Below, one piece after another: positions 54,574 to 61,712 of a stretch of 64,000 nucleotides of DNA. The notes under the pieces were generated by a model, which saw nothing but the letters and a program-made list of their open reading frames with translations, searched no databases and was not told the origin of the DNA. Where the stretch lies: assembly GCF_900130035.1 (NCBI RefSeq), contig NZ_FQXQ01000002.1:186001-250000 (forward strand), given 5' to 3'. The DNA is from Wenyingzhuangia marina (GTDB lineage: Bacteria > Bacteroidota > Bacteroidia > Flavobacteriales > Flavobacteriaceae). The position numbers and the translations under genes were made by a program. Positions within the stretch are counted from its first letter, which is position 1, and every line of letters starts with the position of its first letter.

Positions 54574-54708
54574 GGCTAACAACAGCTAAAAAACAAAGCT
54601 TTTTTATTTTCTTCCCTAAATTGGTTTTCTGTTTATTTTATGTAGTTTTAAGTCTGAAAACTAATCGGCTAGTTTAACGCTTCGTTTCCTAGCTAAAACC
54701 GTTGTACA
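54574..54708 (+). repeat. attC21 (short type), closes cassette C21
   Basis: Left inner arm AGCTAAAAAACAAAGC pairs with the complement of the right, AGCTAGGAAACGAAGC: three differences, all A/G. Confidence 0.88.
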
Positions 54709-54713
54709 ATATT

Positions 54714-55316
54714 ATGAAGCAATTTCTATCTTTTAGTATTTTTATTTTTCTCTTTTCATGTGAAGATAGTAAACAAAATACTAAAGTTGCCGAGTCTTTA
54801 AAAACAGAATTAAAAGACTTAAATAAAAACTCAAAGAAATTAGAAAATATAATGAAAGTTTCAGACTCTCTTTATTTTGAAATCCAAACAGCTATTAACA
54901 ATGACAATAGTGCCAAAATAAAAGTCACTGAAAAGTCAAGTTGTAACATAAAAACTCTTTTGAAAATTGACTCTTTAATTGAAATTAATTCTAAACTAAG
55001 TGACAATGAATATTCTACTTTTTTCTCCAATATTGACCCAAATTGCTCCATTAACATTGAATACTCTGAGTTTACTAATGAATTAATCTTTAAAATACTC
55101 GAGACAAATCCTGAAAAATTTATTTCTTTTTTAAACTATGTTCCCGTGGAAAAGGAAATTTTAGAATATCTGTTGAATCAACTTCAGAATCCAATAAGTG
55201 ATACAATAAATTTGAATGAAATTGCATCAAAATTAAAAGAAACAAAAACGGAAAATTCACAACTTAAAAAGCTAGTTTTAAACTCTATTAGTACAGCAAT
55301 ATTAAAATATAACTAA
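54714..55316 (+). CDS. Cassette C22: lipoprotein, unknown
   Basis: A 200-residue lipoprotein (MKQFLSFSIFIFLFSCEDSK, Cys16) with an all-helical acidic mature part and two later cysteines (KSSCNIK, DPNCSIN). No family recognised. ATG five bases after the attC core region. Cassette tag GTACAAT, perfectly mirrored. Confidence 0.75.
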   Translation: MKQFLSFSIFIFLFSCEDSKQNTKVAESLKTELKDLNKNSKKLENIMKVSDSLYFEIQTAINNDNSAKIKVTEKSSCNIKTLLKIDSLIEINSKLSDNEYSTFFSNIDPNCSINIEYSEFTNELIFKILETNPEKFISFLNYVPVEKEILEYLLNQLQNPISDTINLNEIASKLKETKTENSQLKKLVLNSISTAILKYN

Positions 55317-55320
55317 ACAT

Positions 55321-55519
55321 TGTACAACACCGGCTAAAATTAATGCGGGTTCTGTGCTTTATCAAAGTTTTGTGTATATTTACTAAGTTGCCAAATCTTG
55401 TTGATTTGGCTTAGTTAAAACCAAAGAAACAAAACCAAACAAAAAGCTTCGGCTTAGTTGCGTGTTCGAAAATCTTACCGATTTTCTTCCCGCACAAAGC
55501 CTAGCCAAAAACGTTGGCA
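55321..55519 (+). repeat. attC22 (long type), closes cassette C22
   Basis: TGTACAACACCGGCTAAAAT to GCCAAAAACGTTGGC; CTTAGTTAAAAC in place of CTTTGTGAAA. A 106-base leader to the next gene shows no further feature. Confidence 0.9.
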
Positions 55520-55625
55520 GTAAGGAAAATAACAATTACTCTATTCAAAAACATCATCAATAATTAAGTAAATATTTGATTAAAATTGATTAAGAAACAA
55601 ACATTTATAACAGATAAAACAAAAA

Positions 55626-56252
55626 ATGAAAACGAAGATAATTTTAACAAAATGTTTTCTCATATTAAATATATTAATGGGGTTCTCACAAGAGGGAAAT
55701 CTCAATAAAATAGTGACAACTATAGAACTTGGAGGTAATTCAGGGACATATAGTTTAAATGGAGAGTTTGAGATTTTTGAAAAGAATAATTATTCACTTA
55801 ATACAAGGTTAGGTTTTGGTTATGTACCTTTAGAAGACACACAATATTTAGCAATTCCATTTGGATTTAACGTCCTAACAGGAAAAGGGAAACATCATTT
55901 GGAGGGTGGATTAGGTTTATCTTATATTCAAGGATTGACTTTTAAATTTATACCAATTGGTAATTCGGAAAAAAATTATTCTGATGAAGCGATATATTTT
56001 GTTCCTTCGATTGGATATAGATTTGACAAACTAACTAAAGGGTTTGTCTTTAAAATTTATTATTCTCCTTTAATTATGATGTATGATTTCTTTGATGAAA
56101 ATCAATTCATAGATAATGAAACTAAAGGTGTTACTCCATTTGGACAACCATCAAAAAAAGATTGGGTTAATTATTTTAATAGTAATGATTTTTTTCCAAA
56201 AGCAACAAGTAAATATGGGAATTTTGGTATTACAATTGGATATAGATTCTAA
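55626..56252 (+). CDS. Cassette C23: outer-membrane beta-barrel-like protein
   Basis: A 208-residue protein with an N-terminal signal (MKTKIILTKCFLILNILMGFSQ), then alternating strands with aromatic ends ('NYSLNTRLGFGYVPLEDTQYLAIPFGFNVLTGKGKHHLEGGLGLSYIQG') ending in 'ITIGYRF', an outer-membrane C-terminal pattern. Probably an 8-strand porin-like barrel. Cassette tag GGCAGTA, last position not mirrored. Confidence 0.78.
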   Translation: MKTKIILTKCFLILNILMGFSQEGNLNKIVTTIELGGNSGTYSLNGEFEIFEKNNYSLNTRLGFGYVPLEDTQYLAIPFGFNVLTGKGKHHLEGGLGLSYIQGLTFKFIPIGNSEKNYSDEAIYFVPSIGYRFDKLTKGFVFKIYYSPLIMMYDFFDENQFIDNETKGVTPFGQPSKKDWVNYFNSNDFFPKATSKYGNFGITIGYRF

Positions 56253-56263
56253 CAATACCCAAC

Positions 56264-56459
56264 TGCCAACACCGGCTAAACTTCATGCGGGTTCTGTGCT
56301 TTCTCAAAGTTTTGTGTATATTTACTAGGTCGCCAAATCTTGTTGATTTGGCTTTGTGAAATCAAAGAAACAAAACCAAACAAAAAGCTTCGGCTTAGTA
56401 CGTGTTCGAAAATCTTACCGATTTTCTTCCCGCACAAAGCCTAGCCAAAACCGTTACCA
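56264..56459 (+). repeat. attC23 (long type), closes cassette C23
   Basis: GCCAACACCGGCTAAACTTC to GCCAAAACCGTTACC; third hairpin loop TTACC. Confidence 0.9.
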
Positions 56460-56468
56460 TACATTTAG

Positions 56469-57062
56469 ATGAAAAAGCAAAATCCCTATTTAGGAACATT
56501 ATTGTTAATTGGAATTGTCTTACTCTTTCAAGTAGAATTTGTGAGGGAAACAATTGACCCAATTAGAGAATATTTTCCCGTTCTATGGATTGCAGTATTA
56601 ATTTGGAATATTTACCAAAGAGTAAAGTACAAAAGAGGTGGAAACATTAATCAACTAAGAATACCAACAAACAATGACGATTATTACAAAACAGTTCCTT
56701 TTATTTTTGGAATATTATTGACTGTTGGAGGAATTTTAGCCTTAAAATACCTAGAATCTGAAAGGATTTTGTGGAGTTTACTCTTTATGACTGGAATTCT
56801 CTTATTAATATTAAGTTTTTTATTTGTTCCAAGTGGAATTATTGAAATTAAAAAGAATGTATTGAGTTTTGAAAATGGTTCTCGGAAAAAATCCATTGCA
56901 ATTGAAAGAATTAAAAATATTGAATTGAAAACAAATGAAATAATTCTGAATGAAAAGAACGAGAAAAAACATTCAGTAAATCATATGAATTTGACTGAAA
57001 AAACTCAAAAAAGTATTTCTGATTTACTGAAATCTAAATTAAGAATCAATATTGAGCAATAA
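56469..57062 (+). CDS. Cassette C24: membrane protein with PH-like C-terminus
   Basis: A 197-residue protein with about four membrane segments (residues about 8-25, 33-50, 72-92, 100-122), then a soluble beta-rich end ('GIIEIKKNVLSFENGSRKKSIAIERIKNIELKTNEIILNEKNEKKHSVNHMNLTEKTQKSISDLL') like bacterial PH domains. Cassette tag ACCATAC, perfectly mirrored. Confidence 0.78.
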   Translation: MKKQNPYLGTLLLIGIVLLFQVEFVRETIDPIREYFPVLWIAVLIWNIYQRVKYKRGGNINQLRIPTNNDDYYKTVPFIFGILLTVGGILALKYLESERILWSLLFMTGILLLILSFLFVPSGIIEIKKNVLSFENGSRKKSIAIERIKNIELKTNEIILNEKNEKKHSVNHMNLTEKTQKSISDLLKSKLRINIEQ

Positions 57063-57068
57063 ACGTAT

Positions 57069-57205
57069 GGTAACAATGTGTATACTTAATTGCTTAACCG
57101 TTTTTTCCTTTGGAAAAAACTCGTTCACAGCCAATTTTAGTTTTTATTAATTAACTTTAACCAAAAAACAACGCAACTAAGCATAAGCACTAAAACGTTA
57201 GCACC
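57069..57205 (+). repeat. attC24 (short type), closes cassette C24
   Basis: Left end GTATGGTAACAATGTGTATA; inner TATACTTAATTGC pairs with the complement TATGCTTAGTTGC (two A/G differences). A TTTTTTCC/GGAAAAAA hairpin is inside. Confidence 0.85.
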
Positions 57206-57229
57206 AAGTAAAAAAAAGAGATAAAAAAC

Positions 57230-57925
57230 ATGAAAAATCTTATAAAACTATTAATATTAACTCTACTAGTAGTTTTATCCTCCTGCGAAGAGGATAAATT
57301 AATATATCCAGAGATATTATATAGAGATATTTCTCCTGACATCTCCTTAACCACTTTTTATTCAATAGACTACCTTAAAAAAAATCCTAGTCCTAATTTT
57401 TCTACAACATATGGAGGTGGAATAAAAATCATTAACTCTGATACAATCTACCGTCAAGCATATACAACAGATATTTTTGATATGGATGGAAATAACAAAC
57501 CAGATTTCTCATTTACTGTAGAGCATAATTTTGCAAGTCCTAATGAAAACGATTATGATGAGTTCTTAATTATAATTCGTTGCCCAAGCTTGAACCATGA
57601 AGTTTCATTGAGTGACAAAACTAATGGGTATGTTAAAAAATATCAATTAGGAGAATCAATTGTTGAATCAACTTTTAATTTTAATTTCTATAATCTAGAA
57701 GGGGTTTATTACTTCGACCGACCAGGAGCATATATATATGTAAAAAACAATAAAAATAATTTTGAAAATATCGGAGATTATTATCTTGCTGTAAAATTTA
57801 AAAAAAACGAGAAAGATTATTATGGATGGATACATGTTGAATCTAGTTTTCTTAATTTAAAAATTAAAGAATGTGCTATTTCAACTATTCCAAATAAAAA
57901 AATCAAAATAGGACAAACAAATTAA
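57230..57925 (+). CDS. Cassette C25: lipoprotein, unknown
   Basis: A 231-residue lipoprotein (MKNLIKLLILTLLVVLSSCEEDK, Cys19). Mature part: 'DIFDMDGNNKPDFSFTVEHNF' looks like a calcium-binding D-x-D-x-(D/N) loop, and 'DYYLAVKFKKNEKDYYGWIHVESS' is typical of small Bacteroidota lipoprotein domains ending in a beta sandwich. Cassette tag AGCACCA, last position not mirrored; its attC is truncated. Confidence 0.75.
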   Translation: MKNLIKLLILTLLVVLSSCEEDKLIYPEILYRDISPDISLTTFYSIDYLKKNPSPNFSTTYGGGIKIINSDTIYRQAYTTDIFDMDGNNKPDFSFTVEHNFASPNENDYDEFLIIIRCPSLNHEVSLSDKTNGYVKKYQLGESIVESTFNFNFYNLEGVYYFDRPGAYIYVKNNKNNFENIGDYYLAVKFKKNEKDYYGWIHVESSFLNLKIKECAISTIPNKKIKIGQTN

Positions 57926-57928
57926 CCA

Positions 57929-58114
57929 GGTGCTAACACCGGCTAAACTTCATGCGGGTTTCTGTGCTTTCTCAAAGTTTTGTGTATATTGACTAGGTCG
58001 CCAAATCTTGTTGATTTGGCTTTGTGAAATCAAAAGAAACAAAACCAAACAAAAAGCTTCGGCTTAGTACGTGTTCGAAAATCTTGGCGATTTTCTTCCC
58101 GCACAAAGCCTAGG
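57929..58114 (+). repeat. attC25, truncated at its right end (right edge of the intact array)
   Basis: Long-type repeat complete up to CGCACAAAGCCTAG, then it breaks off; the CCAAAACCGTT core is replaced by GAATAGTCAAGG. Confidence 0.9.
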
Positions 58115-58118
58115 AATA

Positions 58119-58152
58119 GTCAAGGATGACGTAAAGATGACATAACCTTGAC
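58119..58152. repeat. Short inverted repeat at the array break
   Basis: GTCAAGG (58119-58125) and CCTTGAC (58146-58152) with ATGACGTAAAGATGACAT between. It may be an operator of the XRE gene just downstream or the scar of an insertion that removed the attC core. Confidence 0.45.
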
Positions 58153-58212
58153 GCTATCAAAATATTGAATTCAATTTAATTTTATCTAAAATAATTGAAT
58201 AAAATAAAGACA

Positions 58213-58818
58213 ATGAAAAACAAGAATTTAGCCAAAAAAGTAAAAGATTTAAGAAAAAGAAAAGGTATATCACAAGAAGAATTATCTGAAAATTCAAACT
58301 TGAGTTTAAGAACTATTCAAAGAATTGAGAATGGAGAAAGTGAACCAACAGGAGATTCACTTAAAAAAATATCTAATGCTTTAAATATTACTCCCGATGA
58401 ATTAATCGACTGGGCTGAAATTGAAGATAACGGTTTTTTAAAAGCAATGAATTTATCTGCATTAACATTTATATTTTTCCCTTTACTAGGAATAATAGTT
58501 CCATTGATAATGTGGACTTCAAAAAAAGACAAATTAAAAAACATCAATAAAATAGGAAAAGACATAATAAACTTTGAAATAACATGGACATTAATAGTCT
58601 TTACTGGATTTATTATAAACGTAATTTTTCTTGCTAAAGATTTTGGTTCAAACGGTATGTTAACACCTAGTTTTATAATATCTAGTCAAATTAGAATTTT
58701 AATATTCTTAATAATCATGTACGGTTTAAATATTTTATTAATATTAATAAATACTTATAAAATTCATAAAAACAAAGAAATATTTTACTATCCTAAAATC
58801 CGATTTATTAGAAACTAA
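58213..58818 (+). CDS. XRE-family regulator with membrane segments
   Basis: A 201-residue protein: N-terminal XRE helix-turn-helix (residues 5-65, 'AKKVKDLRKRKGISQEELSENSNLSLRTIQRIENGESEPTGDSLKKISNALNITPDELIDW') fused to a hydrophobic part with three to four segments ('LSALTFIFFPLLGIIVPLIMW', 'TWTLIVFTGFIINVIFL', 'IRILIFLIIMYGLNILLILI'). Membrane-bound XRE proteins of this shape are common in Flavobacteriaceae. I choose ATG 58213 over a TTG upstream. It and the next gene lie between two damaged repeats and may be the last cassette. Confidence 0.85.
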   Translation: MKNKNLAKKVKDLRKRKGISQEELSENSNLSLRTIQRIENGESEPTGDSLKKISNALNITPDELIDWAEIEDNGFLKAMNLSALTFIFFPLLGIIVPLIMWTSKKDKLKNINKIGKDIINFEITWTLIVFTGFIINVIFLAKDFGSNGMLTPSFIISSQIRILIFLIIMYGLNILLILINTYKIHKNKEIFYYPKIRFIRN

Positions 58819-58840
58819 AACTATTAAATGACTACTGAAA

Positions 58841-59188
58841 ATGAAAAAACAAATTCTCCAAGATTTTAAAAGACTGAAAATTTTATTAATTATAGCAACG
58901 ATAATTCAAATTTCTTATCTAGTTATATTAATAACAACACACGATTTTTTTGAAACAATTAACAATGAATATAGTATAGATAAAATTATATCAATTATCT
59001 CTTATACAATAATAGCAATATTATTATGGTATGAATGGAAAATAATAATCTCTGAAAAAAAGGAAAAAATCAGTAATACGTTTATGTTATTATTCTTAGG
59101 AATTATTGGAATGTGGTTGTGGTATCCTAACAAAAGAGAATTAGATAAAATAGCTGAAGATATTACTGCGAAACACAACAAAGACTAA
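58841..59188 (+). CDS. Small membrane protein next to the XRE gene
   Basis: A 115-residue protein with three hydrophobic segments (about residues 14-34, 48-63, 80-94), 22 bases after the XRE gene, so co-transcribed. Its end reaches the partial repeat at 59173. Unknown function; possibly partner of the membrane XRE protein. Confidence 0.7.
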   Translation: MKKQILQDFKRLKILLIIATIIQISYLVILITTHDFFETINNEYSIDKIISIISYTIIAILLWYEWKIIISEKKEKISNTFMLLFLGIIGMWLWYPNKRELDKIAEDITAKHNKD

Positions 59189-59253
59189 ACTTCATAGGGG
59201 TTCTGTGCTACTCCAAAGTTTTGTATATATTTACTAAGTCGCCAAATCTTGTT
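59173..59253 (+). repeat. Partial long-type repeat (right relic of the array)
   Basis: CACAACAAAGACTAAACTTC, GGGGTTCTGTGC and CCAAAGTTTTGTATATATTTACTAAGTCGCCAAATC-like blocks follow the long-type repeat up to the first hairpin, then end. No right core. The rest to 59390 is AT-rich and empty. Confidence 0.85.
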
Positions 59254-59390
59254 TCTTTGGTTTTGTTAAAACAAACAACAATTATTGTTTTAAACATAAT
59301 ATAGTAAAAAATAACCTATATTTATATTTCAGATTAAGTTTGTATACACAACTCTAAATATTTGAGCATAAACCAAACTAAAACAATAAA

Positions 59391-61565
59391 ATGCTTAAAA
59401 TCAAAACATTACTAATTACTATCTTTTCATTTACACATCTATATTGTCAAAATCATTGGGAAAATATAATAAACGAAACCGACGAGTTTAAATATTTTTT
59501 ACCAACGATAGAACCAACTGAAAATTGGAAATCATTAAACTATGATGATTCAAGTTGGGAGGCTGGATTTGGTGGATTTGGATATGGAGATAATGATGAC
59601 ACCACTATAATTCCTTCAATAAAATCTATCTTTTTACGTAAAGAATTCACAATATCGAACACAGTAAAAATAAACAATTTAATTTTTAACATCGATTATG
59701 ACGATGCTTTTGTAGCTTATTTAAACGGAGTTGAGATTGGAAGGTCTAAAAATATTCCAAATGGAACCCCGAGTATAAATGAAAATATTTCCATAGATCA
59801 TGAAGCTCAATTATATTCTGGAGGGCAACCAGATTATTTTACCGTTGATATAAACTTATTAAATACAGAGTCTAATATCCTTGCTATACATATTTTAAAT
59901 ATCGATAAAAATTCATCTGATTTATCTGCAAGAATATTTCTAAATGCCGAAATATCAGATAGCAATATTATTTTCAACAAAATACCATCATGGTTTAAAC
60001 AACCTATAAGTTATACATCATCAAACTTACCAATTATAAAAATAAATACCGAAGGAAAAACCATTGTTGATGAACCTAAAATTATGGCTAAAATGCAAAT
60101 AATAAATAACTCTAACGGCATCAACAATTTTAGTGATACACAATACGAATACGATGGAGATATTGGTATAGAAATAAGAGGTAACACATCCCAAGGATTC
60201 CAAAAAAAAAGTTATTCACTTGAAACCAGATTAAGCGATGGATCTAACAATAATGTCTCAATTTTGGGAATGCCATCTGAAAACGACTGGGTATTACATG
60301 GTCCATACTCAGATAAATCTTTAATGAGAAATGCTTTAGCATATAGCATTGGAAATGCCATGGGAAATGGCTGGCATCCAAGAACTCAATTTGTTGAAGT
60401 TGAAATTAATGGAGAATATAATGGAATTTACCTTTTTGTTGAAAAAATTAAAAGAGATAAGAATCGTGTTAATATAGCTAATTTAAAACCCGAAGACAAC
60501 TCTGGAGATGAATTAACTGGTGGTTATATCATTAGTATTGATAGAGACCAAGAAGGCAGTTGGAACTCACCTTTCTTAGGAAGAACAGGAAGTGTAGACA
60601 TCCCCTTTTCTTATGTAGATCCAGATTATGAAGATTTAACAACCCAGCAACGAAATTATATAAAAGATTATATAACAGATTTCGAATACTCATTAAATGG
60701 AAATAACTTTAAAGATCCAAACCTAGGATATAGGGCTTATATTGATGTAGAATCGTTTGTAGATTATTTTATAATTACCGAATTAGCCAGAGATATAGAT
60801 GGCTACAGAGTAAGTGTATTTTTTCATAAAGATAAAGATAGTAAAGGAGGTAAACTTACTATGACTCCTTTTTGGGATTACAACCTCTGTTTTGGAAATG
60901 CAAACTTTTTTGGAGGAGGAGACAATAATGGATGGGCTTCTGATGGAATTGGCAATGGAGATTGGTATGAAATTCCGTTTTGGTGGGATAGATTTAGAGA
61001 AGACCCTTATTTTGAAACAGTATTAAAATACCGATGGGAAGCTCTTAGAAAAAATGTACTAAACAAAAATACTATAAATAATATTATTGATTCTTATCAT
61101 GATATTTTACAAGTACCTCAAACAAGAAATTTTGATAAGTTTGATATTTTAAGCACTTATGTTTGGCCTAACAATTATGTTGGTAATACATACGCAAACG
61201 AGGTAAACTATTTAAAAAGTTGGATTGATGGTAGAATAGATTGGATTGATGCTCAAATAAACCTAATAGAACCTTCATTCTTATCAAATAATAAGCTTGA
61301 GACTAATAATATAGCTACAGTATACCCTAACCCTTTTAATGATAAATTTACAGTAGCACTAAAAACAATGAGTCATTCAAACATAAAAATTGTTATTTAT
61401 AATTTACTTGGCCAAACTGTATTTCAGAAAAATATAAATTCTGTTTCAGAAAATCAATCAATAGAGATTACTTATAACGATTTAGGCAATAAGGGTAGTA
61501 TGTTTATTTATAAAATTATAGAGAAAGGCTACCAAGTTAAATCTGGAATAATTGTACATAAATAA
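59391..61565 (+). CDS. Secreted CotH-kinase-domain protein with T9SS tail
   Basis: A 724-residue secreted protein: signal peptide (MLKIKTLLITIFSFTHLYCQ), a galactose-binding-like beta domain (about 22-190, with 'YDDAFVAYLNGVEIGRSKN'), a CotH-kinase-like domain (about 200-630) with 'IGIEIRGNTSQGFQKKSYSLETRL', 'VLHGPYSDKSLMRNALAYSIG', 'NGEYNGIYLFVEKIKRDKNRVNI', 'GGYIISIDRD' and 'TMTPFWDYNLCFGN' (catalytic-type Asp in WDYN), and a type IX secretion tail (from 'ATVYPNPFNDKFTVAL'). CotH domains are atypical kinases that phosphorylate proteins; the target is unknown. Lies just outside the array. Confidence 0.9.
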   Translation: MLKIKTLLITIFSFTHLYCQNHWENIINETDEFKYFLPTIEPTENWKSLNYDDSSWEAGFGGFGYGDNDDTTIIPSIKSIFLRKEFTISNTVKINNLIFNIDYDDAFVAYLNGVEIGRSKNIPNGTPSINENISIDHEAQLYSGGQPDYFTVDINLLNTESNILAIHILNIDKNSSDLSARIFLNAEISDSNIIFNKIPSWFKQPISYTSSNLPIIKINTEGKTIVDEPKIMAKMQIINNSNGINNFSDTQYEYDGDIGIEIRGNTSQGFQKKSYSLETRLSDGSNNNVSILGMPSENDWVLHGPYSDKSLMRNALAYSIGNAMGNGWHPRTQFVEVEINGEYNGIYLFVEKIKRDKNRVNIANLKPEDNSGDELTGGYIISIDRDQEGSWNSPFLGRTGSVDIPFSYVDPDYEDLTTQQRNYIKDYITDFEYSLNGNNFKDPNLGYRAYIDVESFVDYFIITELARDIDGYRVSVFFHKDKDSKGGKLTMTPFWDYNLCFGNANFFGGGDNNGWASDGIGNGDWYEIPFWWDRFREDPYFETVLKYRWEALRKNVLNKNTINNIIDSYHDILQVPQTRNFDKFDILSTYVWPNNYVGNTYANEVNYLKSWIDGRIDWIDAQINLIEPSFLSNNKLETNNIATVYPNPFNDKFTVALKTMSHSNIKIVIYNLLGQTVFQKNINSVSENQSIEITYNDLGNKGSMFIYKIIEKGYQVKSGIIVHK

Positions 61566-61712
61566 AAAGTAACAGTGTTGTTTTTTAGCCCAAAAATCAG
61601 GAATTATTTACTTGATAAAACAACTATTTATATTCTTATTTAAAACACTAACATACCTCAAACCTTAAAATTATTGCTAGAAAATATATAGAATGGTTCT
61701 TCTAATTTTTAT

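Larger units (their letters stand above)
32427..59253. mobile_element. Integron-like gene cassette array, 26 cassettes (C0-C25) plus a damaged right end
   Basis: A run of cassettes bounded by G|TT cores. In each, the seven bases after GTT at the left end are repeated as reverse complement in front of AAC at the right end (perfect in 12 cassettes, one or two differences in most others). Between cassettes lie ~195-bp (19 complete) or ~125-135-bp (6) folded repeats sharing CGGCTA/TAGCC- or GTATA-type inner arms. All genes but C0 are on the plus strand, starting close to the core and stopping just before or inside the next repeat. The right end is broken at 58114, and a partial repeat remains at 59173-59253. 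Confidence 0.9.

Noticed and set aside
33000-59000. CRISPR array
   Set aside because: The repeats are too long (125-200 bp), the spaced parts are full genes of 0.5-2.5 kb, and there is no cas gene in the window.
33000-59000. Repeats as REP/BIME or MITE elements scattered between genes
   Set aside because: The mirrored, cassette-specific tags outside the repeat and the single-cassette duplication tie each repeat to its gene; a MITE would show target duplications that do not match across the gene.
32386-59253. Prophage or conjugative element
   Set aside because: No capsid, tail, terminase, relaxase or tra genes; the only mobile-element enzymes are the tyrosine recombinase and the IS30 transposase.
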